This document shows, one piece after another, positions 43,018-55,694 of a DNA stretch of 64,000 nucleotides. The notes under the pieces were generated by a model that worked only from the letters and a program-made list of their open reading frames with translations, ran no database searches and had not been told where the DNA came from. The stretch spans positions 5,847,715 to 5,911,714 of the forward strand of contig NC_079913.1 of the NCBI RefSeq assembly GCF_024868665.1, in the 5' to 3' direction. Both the position numbers and the translations under genes were made by a program. This DNA is from Triplophysa rosa (Eukaryota > Chordata > Actinopteri > Cypriniformes > Nemacheilidae). Position 1 is the first letter of the stretch; every line of letters starts with the position of its first letter.

Positions 43018-46000
43018 GGCCTATAAAGGAGTTTTTTATTTACGCATTTTTGTGTTTTTGAAAACATTGTAAAGAATTAATTTAGAAAGCTTATTTTAGG
43101 AAACTACTGACACTACTTTTAACACTCACTGAAAGCAAGAGTAATACCTCTCAGCTATATGCATGAACCGTATATTGAAATGTATAGGCTATGTATGTTT
43201 GAACATTTTGGACCTATAAAGAATAACATTGAAGTGCATCCGAAATTCTGAAACATAGTAGGGGCCTAAATAATTTGTTGAGTGAACTTCATATAATGGA
43301 ATGCAGCAGCCTTAAATTTATTCCTACAAATTTACTCTAAAAGTTTCTCGAACTTGTAGTGTAAAACAAATCCAGTCGTGACCAAATTAGGCCCCGGGTT
43401 TTTCTTATCTTTTGAAAACCAGCGTTTCCAACTCTTGCGGTATTTTGCGTCTTGGTGTTGTAACGCCGCGCACCGCGGATCAAAGCGCGGGACCGCCTCG
43501 TGAGCGCGCCTCCTCATGCATGTGCCAAACATCTGGCCAATCATCAGTACACTGAAAACACGCGTGCCAGAACCCGCGCTTTATTGTAAAGGGGAACGTT
43601 TTGTTGGGTTGTTATTGCTTGTTGATCCTTTTTGTTAGTCGTTATGGTTTGGGCAAACGATCTTTACAAAGCAATGCTCTTTCTCATCAGAAAACGCCAT
43701 TCAAGTCTTGAAACAAAACTTGAAAAGTTAGGGCTTATTTATTGAGTTATTTATTTATTTGTATTGCAGTATTTACTATATGATTAAGTTAAAAGTAATG
43801 ACAGCATATGCAAAGGCCACCCCACAAAAATATTTTATTCGATTTTATTGTAATAGAGAAAATGTTTTCCATGTTCTGGTTTATTTATAACGTTTCATAA
43901 GCTCAACAGAGTTATAGTCAAGTAATAACATAACATGGTGTTTTATGTATATTTCCTCATGTCCAACTATACACTTAATTGCACTGGAAATAAAATGATG
44001 TTATATTAAACATAATAACATCAATAAATCCATAAACTCATTATGGATTGTCTGCTGAATGCACCTCAGCAACATTTACATGTTTGCACGTATAGATCTG
44101 AATATCTGAATGTGACGTCATATTGTTAAAAAAGTTAAAATAACTGTTCAGAAATCTCTCCTGACAAATGATCCATCTGTGCACACCAGGATCACAATCT
44201 GTGAAGAGCACACTGACTTGGTGAAAGAGATGCAAAAAAGAGAAATTTAAAAACCAAGGGGAGGGATAGGGAGAAAAAGAGAGGACCCGCTCTGTCCTGG
44301 CCTCTGTTAGTGCTCACTTCAAAGACAGCCGCTGAGGGTTTAGAACAAAGGTCCCCGACATAAAAGCCTGGCGGCGAGAGTTATCTATGTTGGTTATTGC
44401 CATTCAGCTATAGGATTAGCTAAGCTCTCCACACAGCTTGTGTACTTTTCCCTTCATCAAACACTGGCCAGCTTTTACACTCAAATCTAGAAACCAGAAA
44501 AAGAGGGAAAGAGAGAAAAAGAGCCGTCTGCCTTGCTTTCATCTCCTTTTGGGACCGTTTTTTTGGGGGGCCGTGTGTTTTGCCTTCCCATCATGGCTGT
44601 CTTCACAAGTGTGTTTTCAAAGGGTTGAGGTCATCCGTTCTTTTGGGGGAAATTGATTGCCCTGCAAACATAAAGGAACGGTTCACCCTAAAATGACAAA
44701 TTCTGTGATTACTTGCTGACCCTTGTGACTTTTGAAACTCACATTTATTTATTTTCTTGCAGAAGTACTTCTTTGCAGTGCAAAATGTTTTTTTAAATCG
44801 CAGAATGTCCATGTTGCCCCCTTTTTATTACAATCAAAGTTTTGATTTTCATTGAATAACCATCATCACCTATTTCCCACATGTGGTGTCTCTTGTTTTT
44901 TTTTTAGGCAGAATACTTCTATGAGTTTCAGACTCTGCACTCATTGGATAAGGACATTATGGATGACCCTACTGTCAACGTTCCCTTCTTAGGATCAGTG
45001 CCGCACAAAGCTTCAGGTCTGCTTTCATTTTTTCATTAACTCAGATTTTTTATTTATTTATTGAATTCATTATTTCAAATTATACGTTTATTTAATTTAT
45101 TGCTATTGTTTAGTCATTACTGTAGTTGTAATGGGTTTTGACTATTTTCACCAGATAAGAACATGACTCTTTGATGCTTAGTTCACCAAACGAGTTTTGT
45201 CTTCTCAGTGGTCCAGGTGGGCTTCCCGTGCCTAGGGGATCAGGATGGTGTCGCTGCATTTGAGGTGACCATCCTGGTCATGGATGCTGGTGGAAACGTC
45301 ATTCTGAGGACACCACACAATGCAATCTTCTTCAAGACTTGCCAGAGAGGTGAGTTTGTAATCCAACCTTGGATGGTAATATTAATCAAAATTGTCGAGT
45401 GGTTAGATATTTGTTTCTGAAACGACATAACCCGGGAGTACATTTTCCCAAGGTTACTAATGGCTTTGAGATAACAACTTCTAGGTAAAAAGGCCTAGGA
45501 ATACATTAGCTGTAATGGTACGCTTATGCAAATCTAGAGAAGACATTTGTGAAGTAATGTGCTCAAATCTCATCTACCTATTAAACAAAACAAGATGCAA
45601 GATATGAACTACTTTTCATGAGATATCAATGAAAATGTTTTGTCTCCTCATCTCTCTCTTTTTTGAGGGTAGCATGAACCTTAAGTAGTCGGTGAGAGAG
45701 GGAGATCATGGTATGGTTGACTCTCAACCTCACTCACAAAGCCATCGCTGGCTCATGAGGTCATGTGAATTCTGCCAGCTGCAACCCTTTAGAATGAGCG
45801 TGTTATGTTTTTCTCTGATCCCCCCTCTTCTCACACACATTAACCTCACGGTGTTGCATTCCCCTACACACCCTTTTCCACCCCTCTCCATTCGGTGTGG
45901 AGACTTCACAGATCAAATGGTCCATCTGTGTGAAGCCACCCCGTAGGGAGGAAGCGAAGTGTTTCCTAGTGACAGCTGAGGGTCCCTTAATCACTTGTAC

Positions 46001-49000
46001 CCACAAGTTGTTTTTTAACATGCCCGGCTGCTTGAATTTCTCTCACAGAACTTAAAACCGAGCACATGGCTAATGCAGTTTGAAGGAACAGGTCACCCTA
46101 AAACGTGATCACTTCTTTATTTCTTCTGTGCGGCAATCTAAGAAAAGCTACTTTTTTCAATGCAATTACAATTAATAGACACGGAAGCTACGGGAAGGCT
46201 TTCCCAAAACGTCTGCATGCATGTTGCACCGAATGAACCTTAACTAAACCAAACTGCAACTTAACAGTATTTAAATTACAATGAAATATCACTAGCTCAT
46301 ATTACTCCATATCTGTGCCACACTGTACTTTACAGAGTTGTTGACATGTGGTTTCACCTCAAAGCCTCAGAGTTTTTTTTCTGTCTTTATATGCTGATTT
46401 GAAGGAAATGCTGTTAAAGAGTTCATTGGCATTTGTCTTGGAATTTGATGTCCTTAAAGTGGTGCAGAAAGGGAGTAAGTTATGGGACGTTTGGTGAGGA
46501 TTAAAAAAGAAAAGGAAAAATTCTCACTGTGTTGTCTTTCTTCGTTCTCGTTTGAAGCAAAGTGCCCTGGCGGTTGTCGCAATGGAGGCTACTGCAACGA
46601 GAGGCAAGTGTGCGAGTGTCAGGATGGTTTTTACGGCATTCACTGCGAGAAAGGTAAATCGTTTTTTTTAATGCGCATGGCTAGTTTTTCATGCTTATTT
46701 ACATATCGGAGTTTAAATCAATAGCTTGGCCTCACTGGATCTCCAGAGGGTCTCAAAGCATACCTGCAACAACACATCCCCATGAAAACCAGATGTAAGA
46801 AGTGCACCACAAATAGATTAATAAAAAATACACAATGCCTTTTCAGTGGAAATGTGTTCGGCAAGACAAACTTCCTTTGGAAACTGATGAACGTGTATAG
46901 TTTATTATAATGATGATTATACTCGACCTCAGGGCATGAAATCCCAAAATGTCTTGTGCAAATTACAAAGCATGGTAAAGCCCGAGTTGGGTTTTTTTTG
47001 TTGAAAAAAATTACTGAGCAGGTTTGGAGGCATAAACATGTGTTTTTCATCTATTTACAACTTTAAAGAGCGGTTTACAAAAAAAAGACATTAAAAATGT
47101 TTTCAATATCCTCTTTGTAGCGCTGCTGTGTTTGTACCTAAACCACTTCCACAAAACACCTTTCATCCAACATAGTTTCTGGCTGATTGGTTTTTGCCAG
47201 CACAGCTGCCAAAACCACCAGGTTATGTGCTGTGCATATCAAAAACCTGCAGCCCGATATAAACTTCCACATGTATTGACCATACATGTGCGATCTAGCA
47301 TGTTTTTAACTTTAATGATGCACTGAAATTGTTTATTTTGCAAAAGCTCGTAGAATATTAAGTTTTCATTGGCATTCATATCATTTGGATCAAAGGCTGC
47401 GCTACTGATGACGTACAAAGCGCATCAAAGCGCATCAAAGCGCATGAAATCGAATATTAGATCAACACTATAAACTAGCAAACAAAATAGCTGCAAAAGT
47501 AACAGAAATTGGTTTATGCTCTCTTTTAAGCTCTGTGCTCCCCCAGATGTCTGAATGGTGGTCTGTGTATGAGCCCGGGTGTGTGTATATGTCCTCCTGG
47601 TTACCATGGATCCAGCTGCGAGAGAGGTTTGTTTGTGAGAAGTTTGAACACAGTTTTCTATAAGTTGCCTATACGTTTCTTCCGTACATATTATAGACGG
47701 TTTCATCAGAGGCACGTGAATGGCCCGAAGTTAACTTCCGGTCTGAGTTTGTTGATCGGCTAGTGGCTAATAATATAACAATTTTATTTAATTGCATTTA
47801 TATTGATATTATTTATATAATATTGTATAAATAAATATATTGCTTATCATCAGAAATAATCTGGGACTTTATTTTTTGGGGATGTGTACCGGAAGTTAAA
47901 TTTGGGCCACAAAAACGTGCATGCGCCGTAACGTTTATGTTGTTGCTTTGAAACGGTCTAAATACTGCAGGATTAGTCAAATTAGTATAGTATTCTTAGT
48001 ATAGGAACAATTCTATAGTATAGTAACATTCTAATATACTATAGTAGCGATACTGAACACAGTCAATGATACAAAGACATGACAGGAATGCAAACAAAGT
48101 TAAACAGAATTAAAAAAGAACAAGACAAACCAAACCAAATCAGATTAGTTTGTTATTACTCTTGTAGTTAGTGACACTTTTAATTGACATAGTCTGTTTT
48201 TGACTGCATTAACAGCAAACTGCAGCACCACCTGTTTGAATGGAGGAACGTGTTTCCATCCCGGAAAATGTGTCTGCGCCGCTGGCTTTGAGGGGATCCG
48301 CTGTGAGCTCAGTGAGTTTAGCAATATGTTCGAAACAGAATCATCATTTACATTTTTCAATTGGCAGACGCTTTTGTCCAAAGTGCAAAGTATGTATAAA
48401 GTATGCATGTTCCCCTCGGTATTGAACAGACACATTAAGAGCATTAAGGTACATCTGGTATAAATATACAATCAATATACCATAAAAGCAGGTTCAAAAT
48501 TTGTAAATGTTGTGACAAAGCCTAATTAAATGAAATTTAACGTAGAGTATTAACCTCCAATTACATCTGTTATCCTTTCAAAGGGAAAGCCTGTGTTGTT
48601 ATTCTTTGGTTGTAATGGGCTCATTTCCACAAATTGCCCTCAGAACAGTTTTCAGAGTAAACAAGTGTGTTCTCATAGTGGTGTTAAATGGGACAACACC
48701 TACGTGGGAAAACACAGGATGTACTGCAGTTGTGTTGTCACCCTGATCACTAAAAAGCCCCTTGTGAGCTCATAAGCCATGGCATTAAGTGTTCATGACC
48801 GTTAGTGTAAGAGGAAATGATGCCTCTTGCATGCTTTTTGGTGTTATAAGTCCCATAACCTAAATCCTACATTTTATCTCTAATTGTTCAAAGAAACAAT
48901 TCATGATGGCAACCAGGCGTGGCTTTACATCGCATACCCGTTGCTTGATATAAAAAGGGGGGAAATTAAAAACATTCAAGTTGAAATCGAATGCTTCATA

Positions 49001-50366
49001 GCATTAGACCAGTTGTTGCTCTCTGATCCACAGAAGTATCATTTTCTCTTTCAAAACATGCGCAGACATACACGTCCGGGGTCTTACCATGGGTATTGAT
49101 TTCACTGATTTGTCAAAGAACAAAGCGCACACTGACATTCGCTTGCATATGCAGGTGCAAAAAGATCTGCAAGGATTGAGAAAGTGTATTCACGCTAACG
49201 CCTTTGCTTTTTTAAAGCTATTTTATGTCTCATTTACTTTACTATACATTTCTTTAAATCATTGTAATAGTATCTAGATTAATGCTTAAATGAATAATAA
49301 ATGGAAAAATGAAATAATATAATTGTCAGCTTGTCTTCTGAATGTTATCATAGCCAAAACATCACAGAACTTTGCTTTACTGTGGTTAAAAAAAGAATAA
49401 TTCAATTGAATTAATTAAAGATCATGGGGTATGAATAGATTTTTTAAACAAATTCAACAAAGACCAAAATGTTTTGATGACTCACGCTGACTGCACTCAC
49501 TCATTTTTGTCCAATCAAATGCTTTCATTAAAATCCACAGGTAAATGTCGGCAGCCTTGCAGAAATGGGGGCAAATGCATGGGAAAGAACAAATGCAAGT
49601 GCAGTAAAGGTTACCATGGAGATCTGTGCTCTAAAGGTGAGCTTATCCCGATTTGGCACACGGATATCTATGCAGATATCAAAAGCACATGCGTCCTCAT
49701 GACATTATAGCTCCTGCATAATAAAGGCACTGTAAAAACGAACCATAGGTGATTGATCGCACCCTGAACTTTTCACTAAGGCCGCAGGCTTAGTGAACAT
49801 GTGATACGTTTCCAAGACTAAACAGTGTGTCTGTGTATGACTGTGTATGTGTGTGCAGCTGTCTGCGAGCCCAGCTGTGGAGCACACGGGACCTGCGTAG
49901 AGCCCAACAGGTGTCAGTGCAGGGACGGATGGCACGGACGTCATTGTAATAAGAGTGAGTAACACAAGATCCCACAGCCCCTATTCCTAAATCCCAGATG
50001 ACAAATGACACCTGAAAACGGATTAGAATGAGTAATCTGCTGTTATGCCATATAGCCCGAGGAGACTTTCATAGAACTGATCCCAAAAAGTGTTTCTGTC
50101 AACGATTTGTACCTGCATTTATTACTAAATCTATTACTACACTAACTATGGTGTTACTATGGAGTTTTGGATATGTAACATGGTGGCACCATGACATCTA
50201 ATCAATATTGGACCATTGTATCATTGTTTCTTCAGGACTTCGCGGCACGGTTTCCAACAACCAGCGGGTCTCTGGTCCCAAGCACAAGTCACAGCCTGCG
50301 GCTGCAAGGGACACCGTGGAATCACCCGACTCCAGCCAACCCTCAGAAACCAACTATGTGGTTTAA
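42491..50366 (+). CDS. wif1: wif1, secreted Wnt inhibitory factor 1, 10 exons
   Basis: Secreted protein that binds Wnt ligands and blocks signalling. Coding exons: 42491-42629, 42727-42866, 44908-45016, 45209-45349, 46558-46653, 47531-47626, 48216-48311, 49541-49636, 49859-49954, 50236-50366. Total 1,140 nt, 379 residues, the same length as human WIF1. A signal peptide (core [13 protein letters not shown]) is followed by the WIF domain at about 34-175 ([37 protein letters not shown]). Five EGF-like repeats follow at about 177-208, 209-240, 241-272, 273-304 and 305-336, each with six cysteines and each encoded by one 96-nt phase-1 exon. The basic tail ends NYVV. It is head-to-head with lemd3. 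All borders are GT-AG. Nothing suggests decay. Confidence 0.98.
42867..44907 (+). other. wif1: wif1 intron 2
   Basis: 2.04-kb intron from donor GACCAG|gtacgg to acceptor ttttttttag|GCAG. It holds the TA tract, a small GC-rich patch at about 43,440-43,520 (gcgcaccgcggatcaaagcg) and a partial fold-back MITE half near 44,672-44,800 (aacggttcaccctaaaatga). No nested gene was recognised. Confidence 0.8.
42967..43014. repeat. (TA)n microsatellite in wif1 intron 2
   Basis: TA run interrupted by a short ACACAC block, just after the exon 2 donor region. Confidence 0.92.
48340..48410. mobile_element. Fish SINE/LINE 3'-tail fragment in wif1 intron 7
   Basis: catttacatttttcaattgg followed by cagacgcttttgtccaaagt closely resembles the widespread fish repeat core agacgcttttatccaaagcg. 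It starts about 30 bp after the exon 7 donor. Fragmentary; no body of the element was recognised. Confidence 0.65.
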
Positions 50367-51102
50367 GCCTCTCAATTTTGGCCGGCGGTGTCTGGCCACC
50401 CCCTTCAGTTTAACGTCGTCTTCCTCGGACCAAAGCTTTCATCCTCCACTTCCGATCCCCGTCAGTTCCAACGCGACACTCCCGAACGGGCTGCGAGATG
50501 TTTGCGTAGCACGGTCACGGTGTCTGATTTTACCGCACTAGTTCCTTTGATATAATATCTCCACAGTTACCCTTCATTAAGCTTCTGTACTGCATTAACC
50601 GAGAGGGGAGTGAGTCATTGCGTGTTTGTCTAGCGGGGCGAGCATCTGTGATGTGTGCGAGTAGCCCTGTGGTTCAGCTTCAAACGTGGCGGTGAATCAA
50701 CAGAACTTCTGTGTGTGTATCCGGCTTTTCACTGGACCATAATTGCCATGTTTGTACGCTGCTCAAGGTTTCTTCGAATGACTTATTTTGTAAACATGTT
50801 GTTGTCGCTGCCTGTAATGCCGCTAACTTTTTTCATTTGAATTACAGTGTCGTAGCTGGAGAGATTTCCCGAACAAGTACTTGTGTAACAACTGTCTTTC
50901 TAGAATATGTATCTTATTTGTGTTATGTAAAATTAAAAAATATATAGATTATATATATGTAGTTAAACATTAGTGTAGTCCGTCTTTTAGTGTATATTGT
51001 TACAGCTTTCATAATTATGTATAACAATTAATGGTGCTTGTTTTTGTAAACATAAAGCCAAAGTCTTCATTTTTCATCAGCATGACTTTTTGCTTTACAG
51101 AA

Positions 51103-51108
51103 AATAAA
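51103..51108 (+). terminator. wif1: wif1 polyadenylation signal
   Basis: AATAAA in cagaaaataaaatctccc, about 740 bp after the wif1 stop and followed by T/G-rich sequence. It is the first canonical signal on this strand after the stop, so a 3' UTR of roughly 0.75 kb is likely. Confidence 0.7.
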
Positions 51109-54100
51109 ATCTCCCACTGTTTTCAACGTATTTGCCGTCTAACATCCATAAATTCTCTGTACAGCGTAATCATTTTTTAAAGCTGCAATCTGTTATTTTG
51201 GGTTAAAAATAAACTAAATCAGTTATTTTGCAACTACATAGAAGTCTGTATTGAGAATTTTGTTACGATTTCATGGAAAATGTCAGTTTGACCCACTTAA
51301 AGGTAAATATTTAAAGTAACCTGCAATTTCATGTTTTAAACAGAGATGGCGATATAGAGGCAAATGTTACAGATTAAATTTGTGAAATTCCATAATTTCG
51401 TCCACATGGTTTGAAAGACCATAAAACAGGATTGTCAAATCCAGAAAGCGGGACAGACTTCTGTAGATTCTCTGGCTCTGTGTGCGCTGGCAGAAGAATA
51501 AAAACATTTTTTCGCTTTTTGTAAAGCATCTTATCCTTGCTTTTAAAATGTGATAAGCCAATTTACTTGTACTTTGCTAACTACACACATTTATATCATT
51601 AATTTGCCTTTATCGTTGTGTTCTCACTGGAGCCCATGTTTCAAACAGACCTATGACCTGCCAGTTGAGTAACACTGCTTAAGAGAGTTCATTCGCACAT
51701 CACGGCAATTAACCTTGGCTCATCTATTATGGCCAGAGGTGAAAATAAACCAGAGCTCGGGTGATTATTTGTACTGCTCCACATCAAGTAGCAGCACGGC
51801 CCACCATGATCGCCCCCGTGCCCAAGGGATCCACATTAAGTTGCCATGTCAGGTCATCTTTCATGTGGAAAATAAAACAACAACACTACGTGGAATCCCA
51901 AAAATGCACCAGGCGAATGAATTGGCAGTAACCGTGGAAACAGTCTTTTTTGAGGCATTTGATATTGTCCTATGGTATTCCTTTAACATCTGGCAACTTG
52001 CACAAAACAGGTGCGGGCTATGTGGAAACAGGTATGTTCCATTTGCATCTGCCTCTAGGCACTGAGGAGGTTTCAATCTATTGAATGTTCTCTCCATTAC
52101 ATCTATTTTTATTACATATACCTATATTTTTATGAGTGGTTGATATGCCTGAGATTTATAGACCATCGCAGAAAGCACATCTATTCATTCCCAGGAAATA
52201 GACAACGATCTTCTGAAGGCCCTGGCAGAAGCAGAAGCCAGCAGTCTAATTCTCCTGTGGTGTGCTGGAGAATAGAAGAACCAACAAAAGCAACAAGCAC
52301 ATTATGCCCACTGTGTCAAAACGTTCTTGCCATTGTTCCAACCAACGGAGAAGCAATGAAAGCAGGACATCAAAGGCCAAGCGGGAGAATGGGCTGTCTG
52401 ATCCGAGGGCTTTAGATCAGCTCTGCCCTCATACATAATCACCCCGCTGGAAAATACAGTAGGCTTACAGGTATAGGTCGAGAATACCGCAGTGTGGATA
52501 TAAGGGATGGGCGCTGACTATTCTTGGCTTGTCTTCTAAGATAAAAAAACTAAAAGTGCAATAGTATAACAATCTGGAGGGAACAGTCTATATGGATGCA
52601 TGCTTAAGGGATATATATTATTTAGTAATAACTTCTTGTTTGTGGAAACTGGCAAGAGTTTTTGTTACGTTCTAAATGGAAAATCGAAAAACCTGTTGTG
52701 CAATATTATATAATGACAGTTTGTAAATGTGTGTGGCAAGATTTTTATTGTTAACAATAAAACAGCAAAAACAGGCAAAAAAAGCTCAATGAAAACACCT
52801 TGGAATACTTCAGAAGGGATGCCAAACACACCACTCCATCAAATGAAACCTGTCAAGTAACATCAGAGAGAAACCCGCTGGGCTACCACTTTAAAATATA
52901 GTGAAATGCTATAAAAATGGTAGGAAATTACACAAGAATTACACATAACAGGTAGGAAAATACATTACAAATCACACGTGCCATGTGGCTCTCATTAAGT
53001 GTTTAAGAATCTTGATCTCTACAGATCATTTTCCAGGTGGGCGGTGCTTTAAGGAGACTCTTAAAGTGATAGTTCACCAAAAATGTAATTCTGTTATATT
53101 TACTCACCTCAATATCAATTCAAAGCTTTGTTATTTTGTGCTATGGAAAGTACATATTTTAGATTTAGAGTTTTTTCAACGGAAATGCATGTAAAACGAT
53201 CACATTTATAAGTAAGGTATGCTTTAAAACTTTTTCAAGGTAGCCCTGTCTGCTTCTCCAAAGACAAAAAAAACCCCACTGACATCAAAGCTATGCTGTC
53301 ATCACACAAGAATTTCTGAGTGCCCCCATCCTTTAGGAATACTGGCCACCCTGGAATTTTAAGTGGATTTCACCATCTCTTTTGGAGCTGAATGGGTGAG
53401 GGGGATACTGACATGAGGTGTTTAAAGATTCAGTATGGAAGTATGGAAGTCGTCATGTGACTTCTCAAAGTCTGACTTCTTCAAGCGGTTTTCTGTTTCA
53501 GTTATTTTACAAAGGAATGCACAGATTCAAACACAAAATCCATCCAAGATCTGGACAACTGACAGAGGCTTGTAGACACATACACAAGTTAAGTTTTTAA
53601 AACAGCAAAATGTTTTTGTCTATTCTAGCGGTGAAGAAAATCCTTGTGACAACTAGCCCCAGTTATTTAAATCATGCAGCTGTTTTAATGGGCAGGGGTT
53701 TTCAAATTGTGGGTAATTGTTGTAGTGAATGACACAAAACGACGTTAGTCCAATGAATGTCTAGAAATGCCACTGCTTTTGATATCCTAAGGTATTTTGT
53801 GATTGCAGTTAAACTTAGTTTGTTGATTCAATGCGAAGGAAAATAGAAAAGAATCTCTATTAGTATAGAATGAACATAAATCGCTCCATTTTTCCATTAG
53901 TGGACACATTAGTGGATCTCAAGATACCTGTCTAGGTGGGCACTGCTTGAAATGCCAAAAGTGCGCCCGAAAGTCAAAAATAGCGTACGCCCAAAAATAT
54001 TCAGACTTATAAAACCGTGCTTGGGCATACCTGTAAGCAACATTCGCTTTATAAATCAACCTGCAAGTGTGCGTACGTGAATCAGCCTCATATCCCGCCC

Positions 54101-54221
54101 TGTACACGCCCATTTTTACCCATAGTCAATGCAAAGCACCTCATGAATACTGATTTGTATCAGAAAAGACTGGCATCCAATCCGCTTGCTAAACCTGATT
54201 CATTACCGTAATGGACATATA

Positions 54222-54432
54222 CCGTTTCCGGTGTCGTGCCGAAAACACACTCCCTGCCAGATTATGCACCCCCCTCCCCACAATGGTTAGGGTGAGGATT
54301 ATGTGTTAGGGGAGGGGTTAGGATTAGGATTGGGTGTGGGGAGGGGTTAGAATTAGCCAATCGGACAGCGTGTTATTGAAGGGGGTGCAGAATCTGGCGG
54401 GGAGTGTGTTTTCGGCACAACACCGGGTCCAA
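54222..54432. mobile_element. Palindromic MITE upstream of the VHL-like gene
   Basis: Left terminus ccggtgtcgtgccgaaaaca then cactccctgccagattatgcacc; right terminus in reverse complement cccggtgttgtgccgaaaac then acactccccgccagattctgcaccc. Arms of about 50 bp at high identity surround a GGTTAGGG-rich core. No coding capacity. Confidence 0.85.
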
Positions 54433-54840
54433 CCGCTATCAGATTTTGTTTAGATGTAACTTTTTTTATAATAATGCTCGTAGAACAATACAAAAACAAA
54501 ATGTTTACAATAAACTGTTGTGTAAGGCGTATACAAAAAACTGTCTATATACTAAATTGACAATAGCTTTAACAATAAATGAATATCAATTACATTGGAG
54601 TTTACAAAAAGAGAAAAAACAACACAAAAAAGTGTGTGGGGGGATATACTATAAGATTCGACTTATTTTTATTATGAGAACTATAAACCATTGAAATAAG
54701 GAAATGCCATAGGAAAATAACAAAAAATGATCGTAAAACTGCCGAAAACCCCCGATCCCATATCCTTTATCTCCGTAACGAAATCACAAATGGCCACACA
54801 TGAGATTCACTACGATTTACAAATGAATAATTGTTATAAT

Positions 54841-54862
54841 TAATAATAATAATAATAATAAT
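54841..54862. repeat. (TAA)n microsatellite
   Basis: Seven TAA units, with a few more in the preceding AT-rich bases. Confidence 0.9.
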
Positions 54863-55694
54863 GATTATAATTAGATTAAAGACAAATAAGGTCTCTGCAG
54901 CATTTATATCTTTACAGCATTTAGACTGATCATTAACACCTCATTAAAATCACATCATTAGTTGGTGTCCTTCACCTGAGATCAAAATTGAAGACATAAT
55001 TGTTATGACGAATGTTCATTCCGGTTTTGTTATGAACAGAGTTAGGGCTGATAACGAGGACATAAAGAGAAACGATTGTGCGAGAGCTTGGCTGTATTTC
55101 CAGACTTTGACATTCGATGATTATCAGTATTTAAGGAAAATATATTTAGTATTTATTTACACTGCAATGACTGCATTCCGCATTCTGCATTCGGAACATC
55201 TCCTCATGATGCGCTCATAGTGTGATGGTGAGACAGCGCTGATTAAAGATTTAGATTGAATTTTTATTTCATATTTGTGTTGGATTTTACAAACAATCAC
55301 TCAAAACAAGCGCAAATAACTCTGCATATTTAATCTCCGTGATAATGTGGATCTTTGACGGATAGGCTATGAGGTGAAATTTATTGTGTGCATAAATGCT
55401 TATAATCGTTTTTATCACACTTACTTTCTGCAATCTAACTTGAGTTCACTAACTCACCACTTGTGTCGCCCCTTGTCTCCAGAATGTGCTTACACACGGA
55501 CATTCTCCCGTCAAGTTTGATTTTAATAGATCACTAACCTTTGCGTGGAAAGTGGCGTACGCACGTTTCCACGCCCATTCTGTGCGTACGCAACGTTTAT
55601 AAATGAGACCGTGCTCCTTTCAGCGCTCTACCATCGTTAAGGGTGTTTAACACCGCCCCCTACAGTTCAGGAGAAGGCAACGCGTTGCAGCGCC

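Larger units (their letters stand above)
51130..55690. other. Intergenic DNA between wif1 and the VHL-like gene
   Basis: No coding exon recognised; the longest frames (about 116 codons near 51,715-52,065) lack any family motif. It contains a half copy of the fold-back MITE near 53,060-53,115 (agtgatagttcaccaaaaat), a palindromic MITE at 54,222-54,432 and a (TAA)n tract at 54,841. Related gtgcgtacg / tttataaat motifs occur near 53,930-54,100 and 55,545-55,615, and may be the ends of one further element. Confidence 0.6.

Noticed and set aside
51715..52415. Frames of 91-116 codons between wif1 and the VHL-like gene as coding exons
   Set aside because: No family motif, no matched splice borders and no continuity between frames; may be conserved non-coding DNA.
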